Shown here piece by piece: positions 52,143 to 59,896 of a stretch of DNA of 64,000 nt. Position 1 is the stretch's first letter; the number at the start of each line of letters is the position of its first letter. This DNA is from an uncultured Mollicutes bacterium. GTDB taxonomy: Bacteria > Bacillota_I > Bacilli_A > RFN20 > CAG-826. The DNA is taken from positions 71,982 to 135,981 of the forward strand of contig CAMESA010000001.1 of NCBI GenBank assembly GCA_945935945.1. The letters are read 5' to 3'. The notes below the pieces were generated by a model that searched no databases, was not told the origin of the DNA, and was given only the letters and a program-made list of their open reading frames with translations. The position numbers were made by a program, and so were the translations under genes.

Positions 52143-53096
52143 CTACTGTAAAGCTACATCAGAAATATCATCGAATGTTTCATTCTTTATATAATCTTCA
52201 TAATATGCCCAACTTAATTTCTCACCTGTATCTGGATGCCTCCCAGCGGTTTTTGTTTTCCCTCTACAATTTGTTTTTACATTACCTTTGCACCATTTGG
52301 AAGCCAAACTAGCCGATTCAAAAACTATACTTGGGTAAGTTAAACAAACCACCTTTTTACCTGGCGGTGTATATTTACCTGTTTTGCTCCAATGTGAGTC
52401 GACCATTTTCTTTTTGCTTCCTTCTGACATTTTTGTGCTATATTCAGGTATATCAAATATTGCTCTGAGTTCTGAGGCTTTTGGCTTCGAAATGATAAAT
52501 TCTTCATATTCCTCCTTTGTAATACTTAGCCACTGATAGCCATAAGCACTTCTCTGCTCACCTTTGTAAGCCTTTCTTATGGAAGAAGGATCTATTCCTA
52601 AATCTTCCTGCGCTTTTATTGGAGATTTATATAATATGACTTCTTCATCATTAATACTTAAACCGGCAATCCAATTTTTATCAATATAAGGATTTTGATT
52701 CCCTAGTCTGTCTAGAACTTCCTTCGCATTAACTGAATTTTCAACTAAGATACAATTCTCTATTGAATATATTTTATTGTTCTTAATTTTAATATCCTTA
52801 TCTAAATGCCACTTCTTATTTGGGTATTTAAGCCATTCCTCATACCCTTCTATTTCGTTAAAGTGTTCATAAAAATACGCAAACTCCAGCCATTTTTCAT
52901 CCACTTCACTTTCAATATAAGAGGGATGGGTAGCGTGTACTTTATCATTGTAGCATCTATTAATCATACTACTCCAATGGACGTACTCTCTTAAAATCTG
53001 ACCGTTTTCATCAACAGTTCTAGCCGGATTACCATCTGATAGATAGCCTAAATACCCCATACCACAAACAGTTCTTTCATATCTATTCTTTTTCAT
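52143..53096 (-). CDS. Free-standing HNH/AP2-like homing endonuclease
   Basis: A 317-residue protein paralogous to the one at 12291-13101. Shared blocks are VHWSSMINRCYND, HPSYIE-x-EVDEKWLEF, FNEIEGYEEWL, HLDKDIK-x-KNNKIYSIENC and NSVNAKEVL. The C-terminal part has NUMOD-like segments (KKVVCLTYPSIVFESASLASKW) for DNA binding. It lies three bases after the DNA ligase gene on the same transcript and looks like an insertion there. Its N-terminus lacks the ~65-residue extension seen in the paralogue. ATG 53096 has GGGG upstream. Confidence 0.8.
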   Translation of the reverse strand: MKKNRYERTVCGMGYLGYLSDGNPARTVDENGQILREYVHWSSMINRCYNDKVHATHPSYIESEVDEKWLEFAYFYEHFNEIEGYEEWLKYPNKKWHLDKDIKIKNNKIYSIENCILVENSVNAKEVLDRLGNQNPYIDKNWIAGLSINDEEVILYKSPIKAQEDLGIDPSSIRKAYKGEQRSAYGYQWLSITKEEYEEFIISKPKASELRAIFDIPEYSTKMSEGSKKKMVDSHWSKTGKYTPPGKKVVCLTYPSIVFESASLASKWCKGNVKTNCRGKTKTAGRHPDTGEKLSWAYYEDYIKNETFDDISDVALQ

Positions 53097-53099
53097 AGT

Positions 53100-54452
53100 C
53101 TACCCCAATTCAGTTATATCTTCATAATCTTTATCACTTCTAATACGAGCTTTCCATGTTGGGAAACGCAGTCCATAGTCGCCACTTTGAGAATTACGTG
53201 AGACCTCAAACAGTTGAATTTCAATAACTTTACCAATAATTTCTTCTGGATGACTCCAGTAATATATACGTTCTTCATCTGAAAAACCTGAACCAAGTTG
53301 GCAAGAATATTCTTGTTTTTTATATTTAAAAATTATTTCAAGTCCACCCAACTTACCTTTGTGTTTTCCTGTCCCTTCATAAACGTCTGTCACATAGACT
53401 TCAGCATCTAGAAATGATTTAACTTTCAATAAGGATTTTGTTCTTTTTGTTTCATAAGGGCAGTCAAGGTTAATCATCAATCCTTCTCCCCCTTCTGTTT
53501 CCACTCGTTCCAATAATTCTGTAATTCTCTCTTCCGTTCCCACACCATAGAAAAGTAGAGGTACTTTTATCACCTTTTCAAAAGAATAACTACTAAATAC
53601 TTCTTCTAACAATTCTCGTCTGTTAGAATATTTCCACTTTGTTTTGCCTTTCAAAAACTCCTCCTCTGGAATTACATCAAATACATGATAAACCAAACGT
53701 TTTTTATCTTTATGTTCTCCTTTTTTGCGAGCTATGCTTGAAGTTAAACTATATAAGTCTAAGCTGTTTTTACCCTCAACATACTCATGCACTAACTCCC
53801 CGTCTAAAATACAGGTTTTACCAGTTTTCTCTCTGATTAGACTTATTAATCTTTCACAATCAGGCACCAAATGTTTTACACCTTCAAATTCCTGCCCTTT
53901 CCTACTTAGAAAAATTTTATTTGAGGGAGCATATATGCATCTAAAACCATCCATTTTTGGTGTAACATAGATATTTTTGTTCTCAACGTGTTTAAAACCA
54001 ACTTTTGATAACGATTCGGCTAATTGCACATTAAATTCTGGCACAAGACCTTTCCATACTTTATTAATAGATTTAGCATTAACACCAATCTTTAAATCCT
54101 TAAACAAAATACCTTTAATCAATTCACGATATTCACTAGGCACTTGATTTTCAATATATGACTTCGTAGATAAACGTAATAAATCATTAATATTGCTTGA
54201 TGATAGCTTATCAAACATTTCAAATGTGTCGCTAAAAATTGAATTGCTCACTACATTAACACCTTCATAAACTTGCTCTGAGATGCCGTACTTTTTAAAA
54301 GTATCATATGTGTAGTTTAGTACCTTACAAATCATCTTTTCATCTTCATGTCCAATATATGACTTCAAGATGGCTAATTTGTCCTTATTACTATTTGTTG
54401 CTTTTAATTTGTTTACTACTTCTAACACTGTGTCTAATTGACTCCAATTCAT
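53100..54452 (-). CDS. ATP-dependent DNA ligase
   Basis: A 450-residue ligase. The nucleotidyltransferase motifs are in order: I IYVTPKMDGFR (Lys166 takes AMP), III CILDGELV, IV EGGEGLMI and V LLKVKSF, then an OB-fold C-terminal region. The N-terminal ~150 residues form a helical DNA-binding domain (ELIKGILFKDLKIGVNAKSIN). It seals nicks during replication and repair. ATG 54452 has GGGGAGG seven bases away; a longer frame to 54536 runs through the promoter and is not real. It is the first early gene beside the divergent plus-strand island. Confidence 0.93.
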   Translation of the reverse strand: MNWSQLDTVLEVVNKLKATNSNKDKLAILKSYIGHEDEKMICKVLNYTYDTFKKYGISEQVYEGVNVVSNSIFSDTFEMFDKLSSSNINDLLRLSTKSYIENQVPSEYRELIKGILFKDLKIGVNAKSINKVWKGLVPEFNVQLAESLSKVGFKHVENKNIYVTPKMDGFRCIYAPSNKIFLSRKGQEFEGVKHLVPDCERLISLIREKTGKTCILDGELVHEYVEGKNSLDLYSLTSSIARKKGEHKDKKRLVYHVFDVIPEEEFLKGKTKWKYSNRRELLEEVFSSYSFEKVIKVPLLFYGVGTEERITELLERVETEGGEGLMINLDCPYETKRTKSLLKVKSFLDAEVYVTDVYEGTGKHKGKLGGLEIIFKYKKQEYSCQLGSGFSDEERIYYWSHPEEIIGKVIEIQLFEVSRNSQSGDYGLRFPTWKARIRSDKDYEDITELG

Positions 54453-54507
54453 AGAACAACCTCCCCTTTTACCTATGTTAAGAACCTCTCTCGTTCTTAC
54501 ATTTATT

Positions 54508-54536
54508 ATTATATACACTCTATTGATATAAGTCAA
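54508..54536 (-). promoter_or_regulatory. Early promoter upstream of DNA ligase
   Basis: TTGACT (54536-54531), 17-bp spacer, TATAAT (54513-54508), then AATAAATGTAA. Confidence 0.88.
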
Positions 54537-54539
54537 CTA

Positions 54540-54808
54540 CTTTTTATAAAAAGTTTAAATTTATCAATTTTAGTGTCTTATGTGTAAATTGCCATATCAA
54601 CTTACTTCCTTATTGTAGCATAATAATTAAATACAAGTAAATATATTTTATACAATAATAGGCATAAATCCCATAATTGTGAATATCATTTTAACATGAA
54701 CGAGGTAATAACTTTTACAACAAAGTGAATAATGTTACATAAAAAAGTAATAATTAGAAACTTGGCTACATAGGATTTAACATAGAGAAAATCAAGGGAG
54801 ATGATAAG
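54540..54808. other. Divergent intergenic region between ligase and parM-like gene
   Basis: A 269-base AT-rich region with promoters probably facing both ways. I see no gene. Short direct similarities such as AGGTAATAACTTTTACA and AAGTAATAATTAG (54708-54756) lie just upstream of the parM-like gene and could be ParR/operator sites, but the repeats are weak. No early-type promoter is found on the plus strand, so the island is probably controlled differently from the minus-strand genes. Confidence 0.35.
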
Positions 54809-55759
54809 ATGGTTAATTATTCAAGTTTAAAGGAGAGAGAAGTGTATAAAGTATTTGGAGATTGTGGTAACAGCGTTACGAAAGTAGATATTTACGATCC
54901 ATTAGGTGACGTAAATCGTATTGCAATTCCTACCTTGCTTTCAGTTGGGGAGGATAGAATGTATCAAGGTAGCTACATAGTGCGTGACTATGAAGGTGAA
55001 AATTATGTAGTTGGTGATGAAAATAAATCAGTAAATACTAATATCTTGCTATCCAAAATGGACTTGACTCACAAGTTAGCCCTATTCGTAGCAATTCATC
55101 AATCTGTCCCAAATGGGGCTAGAGTTGAGCTTTATGTTGGACTACCAATTCATTCATTCTATAATGCTGATTATCGTAAAGAATATATTGAGTTTTACTC
55201 AGATGGTGAGGTAACACTAAATGTTAATAACATTACAAAAACATTTACCATCACAAATGTAATTGCCATGCCAGAGTCAGTGGGTCACGTATTCAACTAT
55301 CCAACAAATTCATTGGTGGGCGTAGTAGATATTGGATATACAACTATTGACGCAGCAGTATTCAAAGATTGCGCTCCAATACTTGAGACAGTATTCTCAT
55401 TAGTTGATGGTGCTAATCCATTTAAGATTAGCGTGCGTGATACATTAAACAAAGAATTGCTACTTAATATTCAAGCATATCAAATGGATGAAATCTTACT
55501 AGATGGAATGTATGGAGCTAAATCAGAACAAGCAAAAGAAATTATTCATGAGTGTAAAGTATCTTATCTGCGAAAAATTGTGCACGAGATGTTAAAGCAT
55601 AAATGGGAAATTCAATCATTGCCAATTGTGTTTACTGGTGGAGGATCACTATTGTTACAAGAGGTGATTAATGAATATGAAACATTTTCAGTGTCAGAAA
55701 ATTGTATTTTTGATAATTTAGATGGTTTTGGAGAAATGGGGTTGATTTTAAGTGAATGA
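54809..55759 (+). CDS. parM: ParM/Alp-type actin-like ATPase (DNA segregation filament)
   Basis: A 316-residue actin-fold protein. Phosphate 1 motif is FGDCGNSVTKVDIY (residues ~16-28), phosphate 2 is GVVDIGYTTIDAAVF (~170-184) and the adenosine motif is FTGGGSLLLQ near residue 275. It most likely polymerises with ATP to push apart plasmid-like DNA copies. Phage precedents include the Alp6A actin of a Bacillus myovirus. It overlaps the next gene, a small adaptor, by eight bases, as parMR pairs do. AAGGGAGATGATAAG precedes the ATG. It opens the plus-strand island. Confidence 0.85.
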   Translation: MVNYSSLKEREVYKVFGDCGNSVTKVDIYDPLGDVNRIAIPTLLSVGEDRMYQGSYIVRDYEGENYVVGDENKSVNTNILLSKMDLTHKLALFVAIHQSVPNGARVELYVGLPIHSFYNADYRKEYIEFYSDGEVTLNVNNITKTFTITNVIAMPESVGHVFNYPTNSLVGVVDIGYTTIDAAVFKDCAPILETVFSLVDGANPFKISVRDTLNKELLLNIQAYQMDEILLDGMYGAKSEQAKEIIHECKVSYLRKIVHEMLKHKWEIQSLPIVFTGGGSLLLQEVINEYETFSVSENCIFDNLDGFGEMGLILSE

Positions 55760-56063
55760 TAAAAATAAAAAGATGCCCAAACGAATAACGTTGAGCATCC
55801 CTAAAGGATATGAAAATGAATATGAGTTTTTAGATAAACAAATCAATAAATCTCAATATATTTGGAGTTTGATACGGAAAGATATGGAGCAAACTTCCAC
55901 CGACAACAAAATTTTAGAAATTGTTTACCAGGCTATGACCAATCTTACACCTGGTACAATGGTGGGTAATTCACAACAACATTTACAGCCTTCAACAAAG
56001 AAAACTGTAAATTTAGACGAATCAAAGCTTAAAAAGGGAGCTATGAGCATACTTCAACAATAG
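55752..56063 (+). CDS. parR: ParR-like ribbon-helix-helix adaptor
   Basis: A 103-residue protein starting at GTG 55752 inside the parM-like gene. The N-terminal ~45 residues (KRITLSIPKGYENEYEFLDK, NKSQYIWSLIRKDM) match a ribbon-helix-helix DNA-binding domain: a beta strand, then two helices with a Ser-x-Tyr-Ile turn. The C-terminal half is flexible (NLTPGTMVGNSQQHLQPSTKK) and could bind the ParM filament end. Gene order and overlap match parMR operons. It probably binds repeats near the operon, possibly the GCTTA cluster just downstream or sites upstream of parM. Confidence 0.75.
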   Translation: MNDKNKKMPKRITLSIPKGYENEYEFLDKQINKSQYIWSLIRKDMEQTSTDNKILEIVYQAMTNLTPGTMVGNSQQHLQPSTKKTVNLDESKLKKGAMSILQQ

Positions 56064-56102
56064 GGTATGAGGTGAGCCAAATTGCATCTCGTTTTAGCCC
56101 TT

Positions 56103-56146
56103 GCTTACGGCTTACGCTCGTTAAGCTTAGTGCTTACACGATAAGC
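56103..56146. repeat. Cluster of GCTTA/TAAGC repeats after parR-like gene
   Basis: Four GCTTA (56103, 56110, 56125, 56132) and two TAAGC (56122, 56142) lie within 44 bases, several in inverted pairs, for example GCTTA-x7-TAAGC and GCTTA-x5-TAAGC. The surrounding 56064-56394 gap is otherwise AT-rich. Position beside the partition genes makes this a candidate centromere, origin or structured RNA element; none is proven. Confidence 0.4.
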
Positions 56147-56224
56147 ATATGCTTGGCACTTCGCAAATTATACCACTTCTGTCGATTTTTACAACATTTA
56201 CACAATTTAATATTTTTAATTGCT

Positions 56225-56263
56225 TATTTATTCTAAAAGAATAAATAGCACCTCTTAAAGAGG
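56225..56263. repeat. Two adjacent palindromes
   Basis: A 10-bp stem with a 3-nt loop (56225-56234 with 56238-56247), then CCTCTT-A-AAGAGG (56251-56263). They lie directly after the stop side of the minus-strand 19-residue frame and may be its terminator or a protein-binding site. Confidence 0.5.
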
Positions 56264-56314
56264 AAGTTGACTAAATACCCAAAGTCCGAGTGAAATCCAT
56301 AAATATACATTCAT
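56255..56314 (-). CDS. Possible antisense hydrophobic micropeptide (19 aa)
   Basis: On the minus strand, a strong AAGGAGG site lies eight bases before the ATG at 56314. The frame encodes MNVYLWISLGLWVFSQLPL and stops at 56255. It is a single membrane-spanning stretch, the size of some type I toxins. The gene lies in the gap between the parR-like gene and the membrane-protein genes, opposite to both. A hairpin follows it. Short frames can occur by chance, so confidence is limited. Confidence 0.35.
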   Translation of the reverse strand: MNVYLWISLGLWVFSQLPL

Positions 56315-56394
56315 CAATATTACCTCCTTCGTTTTAACTTATAATCATATTATCAACCACTTGGACTTCATTTATACATTGAGGAGGAATAAAA

Positions 56395-56505
56395 ATGGAA
56401 TTTTTAATAAAAACTTTAATGACTATTGTAGCGACTACAATGGTTTGTCGAAAAGAAATGATTCAGATTTATAATGAAGTCAAAGCGTCAAGAGAGGATG
56501 AGTAA
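56395..56505 (+). CDS. Small membrane protein (36 aa), first gene of secretion-like module
   Basis: The ATG at 56395 follows GAGGAGGAATAAA and encodes 36 residues: a membrane segment (FLIKTLMTIVATTMVC) then a charged tail (RKEMIQIYNEVKASREDE). Its TAA stop (56503-56505) is one base before the next gene's start. Strong ribosome site and tight packing argue that it is real. It could be a small subunit of the membrane apparatus suggested by the next three genes. Confidence 0.55.
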   Translation: MEFLIKTLMTIVATTMVCRKEMIQIYNEVKASREDE

Positions 56506-56506
56506 A

Positions 56507-56911
56507 ATGAAAATTAGTGCTTTCTATGTAACGAAAAATGGTAGAACAATAGATGAGAAAGATGTAGTGATGGTTGTCTCTAGTGCAACTAAAACAATCG
56601 CAATTACAAGCTGTGGAGCATATGCTTTGCCAATTTTAAAAGACTCAATGCCATTAACTGGAATTGTTGCTCAAGCTTCAAGTTTGGAAGAAACTGGAAC
56701 TGCTATTGCCGACGCTTTTGACCCATTGATTCATACATTGCAAGATTTAGCTGAACCTTTCTCATTAGCTTTTTGCTTAAAGGGTATCTTCATGAAAATG
56801 CAAGGACATGAAGCAGAAGGGAATAAAGCAATGAAAAATTCAATTTATGGTTATTTAACGGTGCAATTCCTACCTCAAATGTATGACTTACTAAAAGCGA
56901 TTAAATTTTAG
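56507..56911 (+). CDS. VirB2/pilin-like small membrane protein
   Basis: A 134-residue protein. Residues ~15-40 are hydrophobic (VVMVVSSATKTIAITSCGAYALPIL). After a Thr/Glu-rich linker comes the block AFDPLIHTLQDLAEPFSLAF, then a basic loop (KMQGHEAEGNKAMKN) and a second membrane helix (SIYGYLTVQFLPQMYDLL). This layout, two helices joined by a short basic loop, is that of VirB2-like small proteins of Gram-positive type IV secretion systems. The similarity is by pattern, not alignment. ATG 56507 is spaced from AGAGG. It precedes another membrane gene and the large ATPase. Confidence 0.55.
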   Translation: MKISAFYVTKNGRTIDEKDVVMVVSSATKTIAITSCGAYALPILKDSMPLTGIVAQASSLEETGTAIADAFDPLIHTLQDLAEPFSLAFCLKGIFMKMQGHEAEGNKAMKNSIYGYLTVQFLPQMYDLLKAIKF

Positions 56912-56922
56912 GAGGGATAAAT

Positions 56923-57180
56923 ATGGCTATTTTAAATTGGTTACTGAATCAAATTGTCGGTATTCTTCAATGGTTGATTGAGAAAGGCGTAGTTTTAATT
57001 CTGCATGGAGTTGGAGGGTTCTCACGCTTTATGACTGAACAATGTCATGAAGCCTTCCTCCTCTTTGGACTAATTGGAATATTCTTCATTATGGCGAATG
57101 GCAAGAAAATAGGTACTCGTATGATTAACCTATCATTCCTATCATTCATCATCATGAAAGTGTTGGGAGTGTGTTTATAA
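56923..57180 (+). CDS. Small two-helix membrane protein (VirB3-like position)
   Basis: An 85-residue hydrophobic protein with three hydrophobic stretches: an amphipathic start (NWLLNQIVGILQWLIEKGVVLIL), FLLFGLIGIFFIMA, a Lys/Arg turn (NGKKIGTRM), then LSFLSFIIMKVLGVCL. AGGAGGGATAAAT precedes the ATG. Its TAA stop overlaps the ATG of the next gene (TAATG), so translation with the ATPase is coupled. In secretion operons a short VirB3-like protein often lies directly before the VirB4 ATPase, as here. Confidence 0.55.
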   Translation: MAILNWLLNQIVGILQWLIEKGVVLILHGVGGFSRFMTEQCHEAFLLFGLIGIFFIMANGKKIGTRMINLSFLSFIIMKVLGVCL

Positions 57181-59618
57181 TGTTGCTTAAAAACAATACT
57201 TTAGTCAAACGAGATGAAATGATAACATATAAAATCACCCCAGACTTTGGAGTGAGTAATTCAAAGAATGAAATTATCACAAGTGCAATTACCAATATAT
57301 ACAAATCACCAAGTAGTAGACTATCCCTAACCAATCTTAACTATACAAAACCTAGTCGTGTTTACTTTAATATTGTGCTAGAAGATAAAAATGCTAATTT
57401 CTACCTTTCAGTGCCTAGTAAGTATGAAGATTTATTTCAAGGTAAAATGTCATCTTGTTGGAAGAAATCTGGGATTGATGTTGTAGAAGATACTTCATTC
57501 TTAAAACTTCCCTTCAAATCAACTGTTGGAGGGGAGTTGATTCTTAAAGATTATAATTTCAAAACTATTGCGACAAGCCTATCTGATAGCTCACATCTAA
57601 ACTCAATCTTCCAACTCATGAGATCAATGGGTGATGGAGATAAAGTTGTTATCAATATTGCCATTGAGCCTATGACACGAGTGAATTGGAATAATATAGC
57701 ACAGGAAGAAATAAAAAATGAAAGAAATGGTAAACCTCGATTGGATATGGATTCTATTCAAGAATATCTGCTCAAAAAGGGATTTGAAGGTATGAATACT
57801 GCACTAGACCTATATATTGAGTATCGTTTATTACCTGTTGAAGCTATATTGGGATTGCTAGGTGGAGATGATAAGGTGATGGATTTAGAGAAATCCAAAG
57901 CTAAGAAACCATCCAATGAAGAACGCAATATGGGTCGTCCTAATGTATCTGCACTCAAAAGAAATTCAGATGTGGCTAAATGTCGCATTACTATTTTATC
58001 ATCAAGCACCGATTTATCGAGAGCAAATATTAATCTATTGTCAGTGGCAGAAAGCTACAAAGAATTAAATGATGAAAATGAATTTGTACTAAAACCTTTA
58101 AGTGCAAAACGTACTCCTAATAGAATTAGAGAGATTAGATACTTTGATGTGTCACCAAACAATTCATGTATATTATCTACAAAAGAGTTGGCTAAATTGA
58201 TTCAATTACCACCTAAACAAGCTCAACGTGACTTTAAGATTAAAGCTATTGATGAGTTGGAAAATGACATTCCAAGAGAAATTACAAATAGCAATGGAAT
58301 TCCATTTGCCTATACGAAACAAAGAGGTAGAGAGCTGCAAACATATAGATCAATGGATAAATCGTTGGCTTCGTTACCGATAATTTTAACAGGAGCACAA
58401 GGAAGTGGAAAAACCTCTTTCATGAAATTGATAACCTATGAAAATTATAAAAAGGGAATTTCAAACCTGGTTATTGACATCTTAGAGGATTGCAAGATTG
58501 CTAAATTCTGTAGAGAAAACATTCCTCAAAAGGACAGAATTGATATAGATATATCTTTGGAAAATACAAAAAATATCCCTTCTTTATCTTTCAACGAAGT
58601 GTCAAGTCTAATTACTGAGGATATGGATTCATTTAAACGTATCTCTCTAGCTAGTAATATCGCAGAGCAAGTGGAAATCATTGTTGATAGCATTGCCGAC
58701 AATACCAACGGTAAGCTAACAGATGCTATGGTTCGCTACCTATATAGTGCCTCTATGGTAACTTTCATTAGACCTCAAGCAACATTAAATGATGTATTTG
58801 ATGTTCTTAGATATCCTAACAAAAGGGATAAAGCTATCGCCTATGCTAAAGCAAGTGGTTGTTTCAATGATGATATGTCCATCATTGAAAATCTATATCA
58901 TCTTGACAAAGTGGTTGAAAGAACAGAAATTGTGGGGATGGATGATAAAGGTAAGCCAATTAAAGAGAAAACAACTGAAATAGTCAATAACGACACTTTA
59001 ATAACTGGCATTAACAATCGTGTTACTCAATTAGAGAAAAATCCTTATATTAAGAAAATGCTCAAACAAAAGCCGAGCCCGAATGAAAACTTTATTAAAT
59101 ATATTGAAGAGGGGAAAACGATAGTGCTCTCTATGGTACAGTACGAATTTCCATCTGAGAAAATGAGGGACTTAATAGCCACATTCTACACTTGTCGTCT
59201 ATGGTTGGCTGCTCAAGTTAGAAAGGATAATGAAAATGCCAATGTTTGCACCATTGTGTTAGACGAGGTGTATACAATCAAAGGCACTATGGAATTAATG
59301 AAAAATTATTTGAGCCAGTGGAGACGCCACCGTCTGGGGCTGTTGTCCAGTTGTCATCATTTATCACAGTTCTCGTCATCTGTATGGCAAACTATTAAAT
59401 CATGTGGAACTTCCTACGTATTACTGCAAGGGACAGAAAAGGAACAAGCTGAATTACTCAAAGAGGAAATGTTGCCATTTGGGGTTGAAGACTTACTGAA
59501 TTTGAAAAGATATCATGGAATATTTATTCAGAAATATGAGAATGGGTATGCTAAGTATATTGGAAAAGTGCCCAACTTAGACAATATAATCAAACAAAAT
59601 AAAAGTGAAACAAAATAA
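57180..59618 (+). CDS. VirB4/VirD4/HerA-like ATPase of a secretion- or conjugation-like module
   Basis: A 812-residue ATPase. Residues 1-~390 are a variable N-terminal region without membrane helices. The motor follows: Walker A ILTGAQGSGKTSFM (~residues 402-415), LVIDILEDCKIAKF, then Walker B CTIVLDEVYTI (~695) and LGLLSSCHHLSQFSS, the late motif seen in VirB4, TraG and HerA/FtsK-type pumps. It could move DNA or protein across a membrane with the three small membrane proteins upstream, to which it is coupled. ATG 57180 overlaps the preceding stop. No relaxase is seen in the window. Confidence 0.75.
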   Translation: MLLKNNTLVKRDEMITYKITPDFGVSNSKNEIITSAITNIYKSPSSRLSLTNLNYTKPSRVYFNIVLEDKNANFYLSVPSKYEDLFQGKMSSCWKKSGIDVVEDTSFLKLPFKSTVGGELILKDYNFKTIATSLSDSSHLNSIFQLMRSMGDGDKVVINIAIEPMTRVNWNNIAQEEIKNERNGKPRLDMDSIQEYLLKKGFEGMNTALDLYIEYRLLPVEAILGLLGGDDKVMDLEKSKAKKPSNEERNMGRPNVSALKRNSDVAKCRITILSSSTDLSRANINLLSVAESYKELNDENEFVLKPLSAKRTPNRIREIRYFDVSPNNSCILSTKELAKLIQLPPKQAQRDFKIKAIDELENDIPREITNSNGIPFAYTKQRGRELQTYRSMDKSLASLPIILTGAQGSGKTSFMKLITYENYKKGISNLVIDILEDCKIAKFCRENIPQKDRIDIDISLENTKNIPSLSFNEVSSLITEDMDSFKRISLASNIAEQVEIIVDSIADNTNGKLTDAMVRYLYSASMVTFIRPQATLNDVFDVLRYPNKRDKAIAYAKASGCFNDDMSIIENLYHLDKVVERTEIVGMDDKGKPIKEKTTEIVNNDTLITGINNRVTQLEKNPYIKKMLKQKPSPNENFIKYIEEGKTIVLSMVQYEFPSEKMRDLIATFYTCRLWLAAQVRKDNENANVCTIVLDEVYTIKGTMELMKNYLSQWRRHRLGLLSSCHHLSQFSSSVWQTIKSCGTSYVLLQGTEKEQAELLKEEMLPFGVEDLLNLKRYHGIFIQKYENGYAKYIGKVPNLDNIIKQNKSETK

Positions 59619-59653
59619 AAAGGACTAGAGGGGCTAAATTCTAGTCCTTTTAT
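59618..59653 (+). terminator. Terminator of the plus-strand island
   Basis: A 12-bp stem (59618-59629 with 59640-59651) with TTTT at its 3' end and an A-rich 5' side, directly after the ATPase stop. The AAGGACTAGA arm recurs in the facing terminator at 59855. Confidence 0.85.
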
Positions 59654-59854
59654 ATAAGGATTAAAAAAGTGTGAAGCATTACTGTGAGTGGTTGATTAAA
59701 AGGTAAAAGTAGGCAATTTTAAATTGATGTATATGCTAATCGGAACATTGGCACATTTTTATCACAGTTACTTGTTACCACACACTACTATAATGCACAG
59801 ATTATTTGATTATATACACTCACATTTTAAAATAATACAATCATTAATACCAAA

Positions 59855-59878
59855 AAGGACTAGATTACTCTAGTCCTT
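59855..59878 (-). terminator. Terminator of the 59.9-60.5 kb minus-strand unit
   Basis: A 10-bp perfect stem (59855-59864 with 59869-59878), followed on the minus strand by TTTGG after the AAGGACTAGA/TCTAGTCCTT pair. It faces the island terminator. The ~200 bases between the two hairpins are AT-rich and I see no gene in them. Confidence 0.82.
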
Positions 59879-59896
59879 GTGTGGTCTCTTATCTCA

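Noticed and set aside
54453..54536. Longer DNA ligase start at 54536
   Set aside because: The added codons run through the whole early promoter; ATG 54452 has a GGGGAGG site.
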